Shown here: positions 24,957 to 33,826 of the stretch, in pieces
How the letters are laid out: each line of letters starts with the position of its first letter
How positions within the stretch are numbered: the first letter of the stretch is position 1
NCBI RefSeq assembly: GCF_014648655.1
Contig: NZ_BMRN01000025.1
Coordinates: forward strand, 47,713 to 111,712
Origin: Streptomyces atratus
GTDB lineage: Bacteria > Actinomycetota > Actinomycetes > Streptomycetales > Streptomycetaceae
Length of the DNA stretch: 64,000 bases
Direction of reading: 5' to 3'
Notes under the pieces: generated by a model
Databases searched by the model: none
What the model was told of the DNA's origin: nothing
What the model saw: the letters and a program-made list of their open reading frames with translations, nothing else
Translations under genes and position numbers: made by a program

Positions 24957-27900
24957 ATGACACACCCGGCGCACCCACCACTCCCCCCGAGCATCGCGGC
25001 GGTACTCGCCGAGCCCCCGCGTGCCTTCTCACCCACCGCCATCTGGTGGTGGAGCGGGGAACTGCTCGACCGCGCGCGACTGCGGGCGCAGCTGGAACGG
25101 TTCGCGGAGGGCGGGGTGCACAACCTCGTGCTCCTCAACCTGGCGCCGTCGGGCCCCTTGTTCGGCTCCGACGCCGACGACCCGCCTTTCATGTCCGACG
25201 CGTGGTGGGCCCTCCTCGACGGCGTGTGCGACGACGCCCGCGAACTCGGCGTCAGCCTGTGGTTCTACGATCAGCTCGGCTTCTCCGGGGCCGACCTCCA
25301 GGCGCGCCTCGTCGACGAACAGCCCGCCCACGCGGGACGTCGGCTCGACCGCCTGCGTGCCGTCGTCGTCTCCACAGCGATACGGACCGGAGAGCTGCGG
25401 TGTCCCCCGGACGGCAGGCCGCTCGCGGGCCGCGCCGAACCGGTCGACGCCGACGGCCGGACGGTCGGCCCGGCGGTCCCGGTCGCGGTGGCCGACGGAG
25501 TCCTGCGGGCGCCGAGTCCCGGACGGTGGCGCCTGACGCTCCATCATCACAGGCCGCTCGGCTTCGACTACCTCGGTACTCGGGCGTGTGCAGCGCTGCT
25601 GGACCGGGTGCACGGGGAGTTCGAGCGCCGGCTCGGCGACCGGCTCGGGAGCGTCGTCGTCGGCTCGTTCCAGGACGAGCTGCCTTCCCTGCCCACCTGG
25701 TCCACGGGTTTCGCCGACGCCTTCGTGCGCCTTCGCGGGTACGACATCACTGCACGGCTCGACGCTCTGTACGACGACAGCACGGACCCGGACGCACACC
25801 GGGTACGGCGCGACTTTCAGGTGACCCGTGCGGAGCTGGCCGAGGAGGCGTTCTTCCGGCCGCTGGCCGCCTGGCACGACCGACACGGCCTGCTCATCGG
25901 CTGCGACCAGCAGGACCCGGCCCGTGCCGGGCACCCCGTCGCGGGCGTGGAGTTGTACGCGGACTACGCCCGCACCCACCGCTGGTTCTCGGCCCCCGGC
26001 TCCGACCACCACGGGGACGCCCGCATCCATTCCTCGCTCGCCCATCTCTACGGCCGCCCCCGCACCTGGATCGAGGCCTTCCACTCCACCGGCTGGGGCG
26101 GCACACCGGAGGAGACCTTCGACTGGCTGCTGCCGTGGCTCCGCGCGGGCGCGACCCTCTACAACCCGCATGCTGTCTACTACACGACCAAGGGCGGCTG
26201 GTGGGAGTGGGCGCCACCCGCAACCGACTGGCGTCAGCCGTACTGGCGCCACCACCGCGTCTTCGCCGACGCCGTGACCCGGCTGTGCGCGATCCTGAGC
26301 CTCGGCCACCACCTGTGCGACATCGCGATCCTGCTGCCCACCACCACAGCCCAGGCCGGTACCGCTCTGGACGGGGTCACGGATGCTGCGGCGCGGGCCC
26401 AGTCGACGTATCTCCGACTCACCGGTGACATGGCCTGGTTCCGTACCCGGCCGGGCATCATGGACCGTCTCGGTCTCGATGCCGACGTCATCGACGACGC
26501 GTCCCTGGCGCGCGCCCGGATCGCTCCGTCCGACGGCGGTGTGCGGCTGAGGGTCGCGGACGAGGCCTACGCCACGGTCGTGCTGCCCTCGTGCACCGTC
26601 CTGGAACGGGACACAGCACGCCGGCTCATCGCATTCGCCTCCTCCGGCGGGAGGTTGATCGCGGTCGGCGCCCTTCCCGAACACGTCGTCGGCCCCGGAT
26701 CGGCGACCGTGCTCGCCGAGCTGCGCGCGTGCTTCGCGGACGGCCGGGCCGTTGCGGTCCCTATGACGGACGATCCGTCCGACTCGCTCTGCGCGGCGCT
26801 CGCCGGGGCGCACCCGGTGGTCCGGGCCCCGGTCCCCGCACTCGCGCGCCGTGTGGACGGCGCCACGGTGGTGTTCCTGACCGCCGCCGCCCCACGGGCA
26901 ACCCGAGCGGCCGTCGCGGCCCCCGACGAGCGGGGCGCCGCACTGGGCTGGCTGGATGCCCGATACGACTTCGATCCGGACCGCTACGCGCGCGGCGCAC
27001 GGGTGCGGGTGCGGGACGTGGTGGGCCCGGCGGTCCTGCTGGATCCGTTCGGCGGCGCTCCCCGGACGCTTCCGGTGCGGCCCGCCGATGACGACATCCG
27101 GGCCGTGGAGGTCGATGTCCCCTTCGATACGGGGCCCGCAGCGGTGCTGGTCTTTCCGGCGGGGACCCGAGGGACGGCCATGCCCGTAGTGGCCGACGCA
27201 CCCGGCACACCCGCACCGGACGTCACCACCATCGAGATCCCTCCGGACGCGGACTGGGACATGACGCTCGTGCCGACCCTCGACAACACCTGGGGCGACT
27301 TCGCCCGCCCCGCGACCGGCCCGCCCGCCGGCCCGGCCGTCACCGAATGCCGGACCTTCCGGCACCGTGTGGAAGAGGACGGGGAGGACGGCGTACGCGA
27401 TGGATGGGCCGTGCCGGACCGCGCCGATGGGCCGGTCACGGCGACGGTCCACGCGACGTTCGGCCCGCACGCGGTCGTGCTCGGCGACGGCCCCGGCCAC
27501 GACGTCCCGTCGGCCCCCGAATGGTCCGACACCCTGGGCGTGTACAAGGACCCGATCCACCGCGCCGTTCTGGGGCCCAAGGGGCATGTACCGGAGGAGT
27601 TCGTACACATCGGCCCCACCGCCGCCGAAGAGCTGGTGCGGCTGCGCATGGAACTGCACCTCGACGAGGCCTTCGCCGGACACCTCGCGATCGGGGCCGC
27701 GGCGGCGAAGCGGGCCCGGATCGACGGGGCCCCCGTCGCCCTGGACGACGGGGGCCACCTTGCGATGGGCCCGGTAGGAGTGGCAGCGGGTCGCCGTCTG
27801 CTCGAACTGGAGCTGACACCTGATCAGGACTGCGATCTGCGCGCGCATGTGGCGCTCGTGCGCGATCCGGAGCGCTACCGGCGTCCGGAATGGATTCATG

Positions 27901-29057
27901 CCTCCGGGACGATGGGCACGACGCTGCGCCTGACGGCCCTCCCCGTCCGGGCCGTCGTCCAGGTGGCCGCGCGCGTGCCCTGCGTACTGCGCGTCAATGG
28001 ACAAGTGGTGGGCAGGCAGGGCGGATTCGACCCGTACGCCGAACACGCGGTCCCGCGCGTGCGGCGGCATGACGTGGCGGTGGCCCTGCGCATCGGTGAC
28101 AACGACATCATGGTGGAGACGTCCGGGGGCGGCGACCGCGCGGTCCTGGTGGATGCGGTTTTCGACGACGGGAACGGCAACCGTGTCGCGGCCCTGCACA
28201 GCGACGCCCGCTGGTGGGCCGAGAGCGCGGAGGGGCGTGTGCCGGTCGCGGTACGTCGCCGGCCGGTGGGTGATCCGGCCGCCCTGTATCTGCGCCGCCG
28301 CCCTCATCCACTGCCGGGCGCCGCCTGGCTGGAGCCGACCGCGGACGACGGCACGGTGGTGCCGGTCCGGTTCGCGGTCCCGGGGCGCCGGGGAGCGGTG
28401 GAGTGGCTGTGGTGCGAACTGCCGCCGGGTGCCACCCGGTTGACTGCGCTCGTGTGCGGCGAGACGACTGTCTTCGTGGACGGCTCCGAGTGCACTGGGC
28501 CCGTCACCACCGTCGACGCGCGGGACTCTCGGGACGTGCTGACCGTGACCGTCGGCCTTTCGGCCGGTGGCCCCTCCGGGCCCCGGACCGCGGCCCTGCG
28601 CGTCCGGACGCGCCCCGGGTACGAGGGGGGCGCCGCGCTGGCCGGTCCTGTGCGCTGTGAGGTGGGGCCCGGGCGGATTCGCGTCGGCGACTGGGAGACG
28701 CACGGCCTCGCCGAGTACAGCGGCGGTGTGCGTTACCGCCGGGTGGTGACCGTGCCCGCCGAGGTCGCCCCGGGGCATGTGTCGCTCGACCTCGGACGGG
28801 TCCGCGGGACGGCGGAGGTGCGGGTCGGTGGCGTCGCCGCGGGGGTGCGCGTGTGCTCCCCGTACGTCTTCGATCTGACAGGTCTGGTCGGGCCCGGCGC
28901 CAATACCCTCGACATCACCGTGTTCGGGACGCTGGCACCGCACCTGGACGCGACGAGCCCGACCCACTTCGTCTTTCCGGGCCAGCGTGTCAGCGGTTTG
29001 CTGGGTCCCGTGCGGCTGCGGATCGGTGGTTCCGACGGGGCTCAGGGGCAGCATTGA
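24957..29057 (+). CDS. Large glycoside hydrolase, GH106-like (putative alpha-L-rhamnosidase)
   Basis: This intracellular-looking protein has 1366 residues and no signal peptide. The N-terminal region shows features of GH106-like hydrolases: PTAIWWWSGE at about residues 25-34, WFYDQLGFSGAD at about 101-112, a Glu in SFQDELPSLP near 239, and IEAFHSTGWGG near 374. The C-terminal half is beta-rich, ending in jelly-roll modules (YRRVVTVPAEV, LDLGRVRGTAEVRVGG, GPGANTLDITV) like the GH2-type sugar-binding domains that terminate this family. It starts nine bases after the permease, in the same operon, next to a GH78 rhamnosidase, which supports action on rhamnosyl glycans. The family call is by motif memory and is moderately sure. 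Confidence 0.75.
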   Translation: MTHPAHPPLPPSIAAVLAEPPRAFSPTAIWWWSGELLDRARLRAQLERFAEGGVHNLVLLNLAPSGPLFGSDADDPPFMSDAWWALLDGVCDDARELGVSLWFYDQLGFSGADLQARLVDEQPAHAGRRLDRLRAVVVSTAIRTGELRCPPDGRPLAGRAEPVDADGRTVGPAVPVAVADGVLRAPSPGRWRLTLHHHRPLGFDYLGTRACAALLDRVHGEFERRLGDRLGSVVVGSFQDELPSLPTWSTGFADAFVRLRGYDITARLDALYDDSTDPDAHRVRRDFQVTRAELAEEAFFRPLAAWHDRHGLLIGCDQQDPARAGHPVAGVELYADYARTHRWFSAPGSDHHGDARIHSSLAHLYGRPRTWIEAFHSTGWGGTPEETFDWLLPWLRAGATLYNPHAVYYTTKGGWWEWAPPATDWRQPYWRHHRVFADAVTRLCAILSLGHHLCDIAILLPTTTAQAGTALDGVTDAAARAQSTYLRLTGDMAWFRTRPGIMDRLGLDADVIDDASLARARIAPSDGGVRLRVADEAYATVVLPSCTVLERDTARRLIAFASSGGRLIAVGALPEHVVGPGSATVLAELRACFADGRAVAVPMTDDPSDSLCAALAGAHPVVRAPVPALARRVDGATVVFLTAAAPRATRAAVAAPDERGAALGWLDARYDFDPDRYARGARVRVRDVVGPAVLLDPFGGAPRTLPVRPADDDIRAVEVDVPFDTGPAAVLVFPAGTRGTAMPVVADAPGTPAPDVTTIEIPPDADWDMTLVPTLDNTWGDFARPATGPPAGPAVTECRTFRHRVEEDGEDGVRDGWAVPDRADGPVTATVHATFGPHAVVLGDGPGHDVPSAPEWSDTLGVYKDPIHRAVLGPKGHVPEEFVHIGPTAAEELVRLRMELHLDEAFAGHLAIGAAAAKRARIDGAPVALDDGGHLAMGPVGVAAGRRLLELELTPDQDCDLRAHVALVRDPERYRRPEWIHASGTMGTTLRLTALPVRAVVQVAARVPCVLRVNGQVVGRQGGFDPYAEHAVPRVRRHDVAVALRIGDNDIMVETSGGGDRAVLVDAVFDDGNGNRVAALHSDARWWAESAEGRVPVAVRRRPVGDPAALYLRRRPHPLPGAAWLEPTADDGTVVPVRFAVPGRRGAVEWLWCELPPGATRLTALVCGETTVFVDGSECTGPVTTVDARDSRDVLTVTVGLSAGGPSGPRTAALRVRTRPGYEGGAALAGPVRCEVGPGRIRVGDWETHGLAEYSGGVRYRRVVTVPAEVAPGHVSLDLGRVRGTAEVRVGGVAAGVRVCSPYVFDLTGLVGPGANTLDITVFGTLAPHLDATSPTHFVFPGQRVSGLLGPVRLRIGGSDGAQGQH

Positions 29058-29237
29058 CACCGTCCTGACCTCCGCGTGCCGACGTCGTCCCGACCACCCC
29101 GCTTTCGTCGCCCCGACCGCCTCGTCAAGAACGCGTGAAGAGATCACCGTTTCGCGCCAAGAACGCGCCATTGGCTGCCGTCACCGGCCGGAAGCGGGAA
29201 CACCCTGAGCGGACCCGATCAAAGGACCGCGAAGCAC

Positions 29238-31088
29238 ATGCCTCTTCTGAGCTCAGACCCCGGTACGGCACCAAGTGCCGAGGAACCCCCTGATACCGGA
29301 GCCCGCCACAAGCTCACCACCCTCACCGGCCTCGCCGCGCTCTCTCTCGACGCAATGGCCTCGGTGGCGTACGGGCCCGAGGCGATCGTCCTGGTCCTGG
29401 CAGCGGCCGGCGGCCACGGGCTCGGCTTCACGCTCCCCGTCACGCTGGCGATCGCCGTCCTCCTGGCCGTCCTCGTGGCCTCGTACCGCCAGGTGATCGC
29501 GGCCTTCCCGGACGGTGGCGGAAGCTACGCGGTCGCCAGGGCGCACATCGGCCGCCGGACCAGCCTGGTCGCGGCCGCCTCACTGGTCCTGGATTACGTC
29601 CTCAACGTCGCGGTCGCCGTCACCGCCGGAGTGGCCGCGCTGACCTCGGCCTTCCCCGGTCTGTACGACGAGCGGCTGTGGCTCTGTCTCGGCGTGCTGG
29701 TCCTGATCACCGCGGTGAATCTGCGCGGGATCGTCGATTCCGCGCGTGCGTTCGTCGTGCCGACCGCGGTATTCATCGGGTCGATCCTGGCGCTGATCGC
29801 GGTAGGTCTCTTCCGGTCCGCGCCGGTGAGCACCGAGGCGGCCGCGGGCCATGCCTCTGTACTCGTCGGCAACGCAACCACAGTCGGTGCGCTGCTCCTG
29901 CTCAAGGCCTTCGCCTCGGGCTGTTCGGCGCTCACCGGTGTGGAGGCGATCGCCAACGCCGTGCCCTCCTTCCGTGCCCCGGCCGTCCGCCGCGCACAAC
30001 GCGCGGAGGTCGCACTCGGTGCGCTGCTGGGTGTGATGCTGATCGGTCTGTCCGTGCTGATCTCCCGGTTCGGGCTGCAGCCCGTCGAGGGAGTCACCGT
30101 GCTGGCGCAGCTCGCCGACGCGTCCTTCGGGCACCATCTCGCCTTCTACGTCGTCCAGTTCGCCACCATGGTGCTGCTGGCGCTGTCCGCGAACACGTCG
30201 TTCGGCGGTCTGCCGGTGCTGCTCAAGCTGCTGGCCCGCGACAACTACCTGCCGCATGTCTTCGGGCTCAAGGCCGACCGGCAGGTCCACCGCCACGGGG
30301 TCCTCACGCTCGCGGCCGTATCTGCCGCGCTCCTGGTCTTCTCCGGTGGCGACACCAACACCCTCGTCCCGCTCTTCGCGATCGGCGTCTTCGTCGGCTT
30401 CACCATCGCCCAGACCGGAATGGTCATCCACTGGCGCGGTGTGCGCGGGCCCAAGTGGGCGGGCAAGGCGGCGCTCAACGGTCTGGGCGCGCTCCTGACC
30501 GGGGTCGGCGCGGTCGTGGTCACGGCCACCAAGTTCCACGACGGCGCCTGGCTGATCGTGGTCGCCCTGCCCCTGCTGGTCGTCGGCTTCGGGTGGGTCC
30601 ACCGCGCGTACGCCAGGATCGGCGAGCGGCTGGGCGTCGGCCGCATCCCGGAGCCACCGCACCGCGACCGCTCGCTGGTCGTGGTTCCGGTCTCCTCCCT
30701 CACCCGGCTCACCAGCGAGGCCCTCACCGCCGCTGCATCCCTCGGCGACGAGGTCCGCGCGGTCACGGTCTGCCACCCCGATGCCGAGGACCGCATCCAG
30801 ACCGAAGCGCTGGAACGGGACTGGGCGCTGTGGAACCCGGGCGTCCCTCTGGTGCGTGTGACCTCGCAGCGCCGCTCGGTCGGACGCCCGGTCGCCACGT
30901 ATGTACGTGAGGTGGCGGCCGCCGATCCGGGTGTACGGATCACCGTGCTCATCCCCGAGGTGGAACCGGCCCGCATGTGGCAGCGGCTGCTGCAGAACCA
31001 GCGAGGCGCGGTCGTCGCGCACGCCGTCCGCCACGAGACGGACGCGGTGATCTGCCGACTGCGGTTCCGGCTGTTGGACCGCCCCTGA
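29238..31088 (+). CDS. APC-superfamily transporter, KimA-like
   Basis: This 616-residue protein has about twelve membrane segments over residues 25-470 and a soluble C-terminal domain. The first helix, LDAMASVAYGPEAI, resembles the potassium importer KimA and related APC proteins; the C-terminal domain begins RDRSLVVVPVSSLTRLT, as in that group. KimA-type proteins take up K+ with protons and some are controlled by c-di-AMP. The gene is usually labelled amino-acid permease, so the substrate is uncertain. ATG at 29238 has a weak AAAGGA site. No c-di-AMP riboswitch was recognised in the 180-base leader. The gene is not obviously part of the sugar operon. Confidence 0.82.
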   Translation: MPLLSSDPGTAPSAEEPPDTGARHKLTTLTGLAALSLDAMASVAYGPEAIVLVLAAAGGHGLGFTLPVTLAIAVLLAVLVASYRQVIAAFPDGGGSYAVARAHIGRRTSLVAAASLVLDYVLNVAVAVTAGVAALTSAFPGLYDERLWLCLGVLVLITAVNLRGIVDSARAFVVPTAVFIGSILALIAVGLFRSAPVSTEAAAGHASVLVGNATTVGALLLLKAFASGCSALTGVEAIANAVPSFRAPAVRRAQRAEVALGALLGVMLIGLSVLISRFGLQPVEGVTVLAQLADASFGHHLAFYVVQFATMVLLALSANTSFGGLPVLLKLLARDNYLPHVFGLKADRQVHRHGVLTLAAVSAALLVFSGGDTNTLVPLFAIGVFVGFTIAQTGMVIHWRGVRGPKWAGKAALNGLGALLTGVGAVVVTATKFHDGAWLIVVALPLLVVGFGWVHRAYARIGERLGVGRIPEPPHRDRSLVVVPVSSLTRLTSEALTAAASLGDEVRAVTVCHPDAEDRIQTEALERDWALWNPGVPLVRVTSQRRSVGRPVATYVREVAAADPGVRITVLIPEVEPARMWQRLLQNQRGAVVAHAVRHETDAVICRLRFRLLDRP

Positions 31089-31143
31089 AGGTGCAAGCGG
31101 CCGCACGACCGTCAAGGACGACGTGACCCGGCGGTTGTCGCGG

Positions 31144-31269
31144 TCACGTACGGAGCAGGCGGTTGAAGAACGAGCGGTAGCGCTGAAGTGCTGTCCGCAG
31201 GTCCTCGGTGAGGACCTCTTCTCCACGGCCCCATTGACTCTCGAGCCCGGTGACCGACCTCTGAAAAGA
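31144..31269 (-). pseudogene. C-terminal fragment of an unknown Streptomyces protein
   Basis: On the minus strand the frame ending with TGA at 31144 reads SFQRSVTGLESQWGRGEEV, then TEDLRTALQRYRSFFNRLLRT. The amphipathic, charged pattern and clean stop look like a genuine protein C-terminus, similar to a family of hypothetical proteins seen in streptomycetes. Upstream (above about 31280) the resemblance stops and no start is present. It is a truncated remnant. Confidence 0.5.
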
Positions 31270-31645
31270 GGAGTCCGTCCTTGCGGGGAGGCCGTTTGGG
31301 GTCCTCTGGTCAGAGGTGGGCCGACCAGAAACGAACCGCCACGCCCGAGGTCACACCGTGTAGTACATCGACTACGCATCCAGTGCGCATGGACTCGCCG
31401 CCCGGCCGACTCGACGCAGTGTGTACTCGCGACGAGGCCGGCCGCGACGGAAGGCCTCGACGCAGACGGTTTCGACTCCGTCCACCCGCAGTATTTCCGC
31501 CAAGAGAACGGGGCCGAGCTGCGGGTCTTCGGTGAGGATGCGGCATGGGTGGCAGTGGCGTCCCGGGGCGGGACAGCGGCAGTTCACGCATCGGGGCGCC
31601 CGCCGGGCGGCGCCCCGCGCGCAGCGAACAGCGGCCGCCTGCCTC
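31270..31645. other. Intergenic stretch without a supported gene
   Basis: This 376-base stretch separates a gene fragment from the GH63 gene. Short frames exist on both strands. One on the minus strand, near 31440-31540, reads DPQLGPVLLAEILRVDGVE, which is protein-like, but it has no start site or recognisable family. It is probably more gene debris. Confidence 0.4.
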
Positions 31646-33826
31646 CTACTGCTCTCTTGTCAGCATCGGCAGCAGCAGCGCCGCGGACCAGCTGAAGTTG
31701 GGCGCGTTGAGCGGTGCCCCTGTGGTCGGGTCGTAGTTCTCCATGATCGGTCCGCTGCCCGCGAGGCCCGACGCGTGGTTGAGGAGCTGGTTCGTCAGGG
31801 CGTCCGCATCCTTGGCATAGCCGTAGCGGCGCAGGCCGCCGAGGGCGAAGTATGCCTGGTCGAGCCAGACGGGGCCGCGCCAGTACGCGGTCGGCGAGAA
31901 GTAGGGGGAGCTCTTCGCCACGGTCGGGAACGGGACGGTGGTGGCGAACTCCCCCGGGTCCGCCAGCTTGTCGCGCACGGCACGGGCCTGCGCCTCGGAC
32001 GCTGTACCGGTCCACAGTGGAACGGCGCCCTCGATGCCGCGTCCGCGGGCCGTGAGCAGTGCGCCGGTGCCGAGCGCGGTGTCGTGGAACCAGCCGTCCG
32101 CGGGGTCGTACATTGTCGTGCGGACGGCGGCGGACGTGGCGGCGGACCGCTGCTTCCACCGCTTGGCGTCGCTGCCGCGGCCCAGCGTGCCCGCGATGCG
32201 CGCCAAGTAGCCCTGGTCGGCGGCGAGATAGGAGTTCAGGTCGACGGACTCCTGGTTGAGGGAGTAGCCGAGGAGGGTGCCGTCGGCCGCTCGGTTGGCG
32301 ACGATGTCGGTGCCGAGGGCGGCATCGAAGCGGGGTGCGTTGTCCATGCCACTCTCCCAGGCCGCGGCGAGGCGCCGCTCCTCGGGCGAGTTGTTGGCGG
32401 GGTCGACGGTGGCGCCGTACTCGGCGAGGCCGTCGTGGTCGTGGTCGCGGTTGCGGTACCACCAGGCCTGGTAGGCGGCGAGTTTCGGGTACATCTCGCG
32501 CAGGAAGGCCTTGTCCCCGGTCTTCGCGTACACCTCCCAGACTGCCCAGGCGGCCAGCGGGGGCTTGGAGTTGCGCTCGTTCCAGTTGCCGCCGCCACGC
32601 GAGGGGTCGTTGTAGAAGATGACGTCGGGGATCATCCCGGCGTCCTGCGGGCGGGTAGTGGAGTCCGGGCCTATCTGCCGGTCGAACATGGCGCGGATCT
32701 GCGACTCGGCCAGCTCGGGCGCGAAGCGCGCCGTGCCCACGGCCTGCTTCCACGTGTCCCAGGCCCAGATCCCGCCGGTGAACCACTTGTAGGAGATCGA
32801 CGGGGTGATGCCGTCGTGCTTGATCTGCCCCGCCGCGCCCCGCCAGTTGGTGACGAGGGTCTCCAGCGACTTCACGGCCGTGCGCCGCCGATCTGCCGGC
32901 ACGCCCTGGGTCACCCCGGCGACATAGCCCCGCCAGCGCGCGTCGGAGGCGGAGACGACGGCATCGGGGTGTGCGAGTACGTCACGGACCTTCGCCTTCT
33001 CCCTCGCGCGCTCGGCTGCGGTGAAGGTGTAGGACTCGGTCCAGTCGAAACTGTGCGAGCGGCCAGGCGCGAGGGTCACCGGTTCCACTGCCTCGGTTCG
33101 GTACGTGTCGCCGTCCACGGTGGTGCGGACTCGGTCCTTGTGGGTGACCTCGAAGCGTTCCGTGCCGTCGGTGAGGTAGTCCCAGGTCTCACGGACCTTC
33201 GCGAAGTCGACGCCGACGCCGGAGCCGGTGGCGGTCAGCGACGGCGCGTCCCGCATCGGTTTGTCGGCCGGCCGCAGCAGGCTGCCCGTCCAGCCGGCGC
33301 CCAGCGTGCGGGATGCCGGGCCGGTGTTGCGTACCTCTGCCCTGATCAGGGCGCTGCGGTCGGTGGCGAAGCGGAGTTCGAGGGTGAGGCGCAGGCCACG
33401 GCCGAGGTCGTACGACTGGAGGAGCCGGCCTGGGAGCGAGGTGAAGCGTGGCGCGCCTGCCCCGGCCAGGTCCAGGGTGCGGCCGTGTTCGGTGAGGCGG
33501 ATGCGGCTGAAGGACTTGCTGAGCCACCAGGGGTATTCCTGTGCGATGTAGAGGGGCCCGGAGAAGCCGCCGTAGGCGTTCTTGTCGCCGGCCTTCGGCA
33601 GGGCGTAGGCGTGCCAGGCTCCCTGGTCGGCGAAGACGGTGATGGGGTTGTTGTCCTCGTCGTCGCCCGGCTGGGCGGCAGCGGGTGTGCCGTGCAGGTC
33701 GAGGACGTCGGCGTACGAGGAGGGTGGCCTCGGGTGGGCATGGGCGGAGGCCGTCTGCGGTACGGCGAGGGCGCCGCCGGCGAGGAGGAGTGCAGTCAGG
33801 GCGCACAAGGGCCGGTGTCTGGTCAC
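31646..33826 (-). CDS. GH63 family glycosidase, YgjK-like, secreted
   Basis: This 726-residue enzyme resembles the E. coli YgjK branch of GH63, alpha-glucosidases acting on alpha-linked glucose in oligosaccharides. A Sec signal peptide spans about residues 1-28 (ALTALLLAGGALAVPQTASA). The N-terminal beta-sandwich is followed by an (alpha/alpha)6 barrel with SYKWFTGGIWAWDTWKQAVG, where a catalytic Asp lies in WAWDTW, and later PAAYWRGPVWL-like SPTAYWRGPVWLDQAYFAL. GTG at 33826 overlaps the GH42 stop by four bases, so it is the last gene of the minus-strand sugar operon. Its export contrasts with the intracellular GH42. True linkage specificity is not known. Confidence 0.85.
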   Translation of the reverse strand: MTRHRPLCALTALLLAGGALAVPQTASAHAHPRPPSSYADVLDLHGTPAAAQPGDDEDNNPITVFADQGAWHAYALPKAGDKNAYGGFSGPLYIAQEYPWWLSKSFSRIRLTEHGRTLDLAGAGAPRFTSLPGRLLQSYDLGRGLRLTLELRFATDRSALIRAEVRNTGPASRTLGAGWTGSLLRPADKPMRDAPSLTATGSGVGVDFAKVRETWDYLTDGTERFEVTHKDRVRTTVDGDTYRTEAVEPVTLAPGRSHSFDWTESYTFTAAERAREKAKVRDVLAHPDAVVSASDARWRGYVAGVTQGVPADRRRTAVKSLETLVTNWRGAAGQIKHDGITPSISYKWFTGGIWAWDTWKQAVGTARFAPELAESQIRAMFDRQIGPDSTTRPQDAGMIPDVIFYNDPSRGGGNWNERNSKPPLAAWAVWEVYAKTGDKAFLREMYPKLAAYQAWWYRNRDHDHDGLAEYGATVDPANNSPEERRLAAAWESGMDNAPRFDAALGTDIVANRAADGTLLGYSLNQESVDLNSYLAADQGYLARIAGTLGRGSDAKRWKQRSAATSAAVRTTMYDPADGWFHDTALGTGALLTARGRGIEGAVPLWTGTASEAQARAVRDKLADPGEFATTVPFPTVAKSSPYFSPTAYWRGPVWLDQAYFALGGLRRYGYAKDADALTNQLLNHASGLAGSGPIMENYDPTTGAPLNAPNFSWSAALLLPMLTREQ

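Noticed and set aside
25029..29171. 1380-codon open frame antisense to the GH106-like gene
   Set aside because: No domain or start site is visible and the composition is skewed to Arg, Gly, Val and His; the plus-strand frame has glycosidase motifs.
29058..29237. Possible c-di-AMP (ydaO) riboswitch before the KimA-like gene
   Set aside because: The leader is only 180 bases and lacks the conserved ydaO sequence blocks I would expect; no pairing pattern of that type was found.
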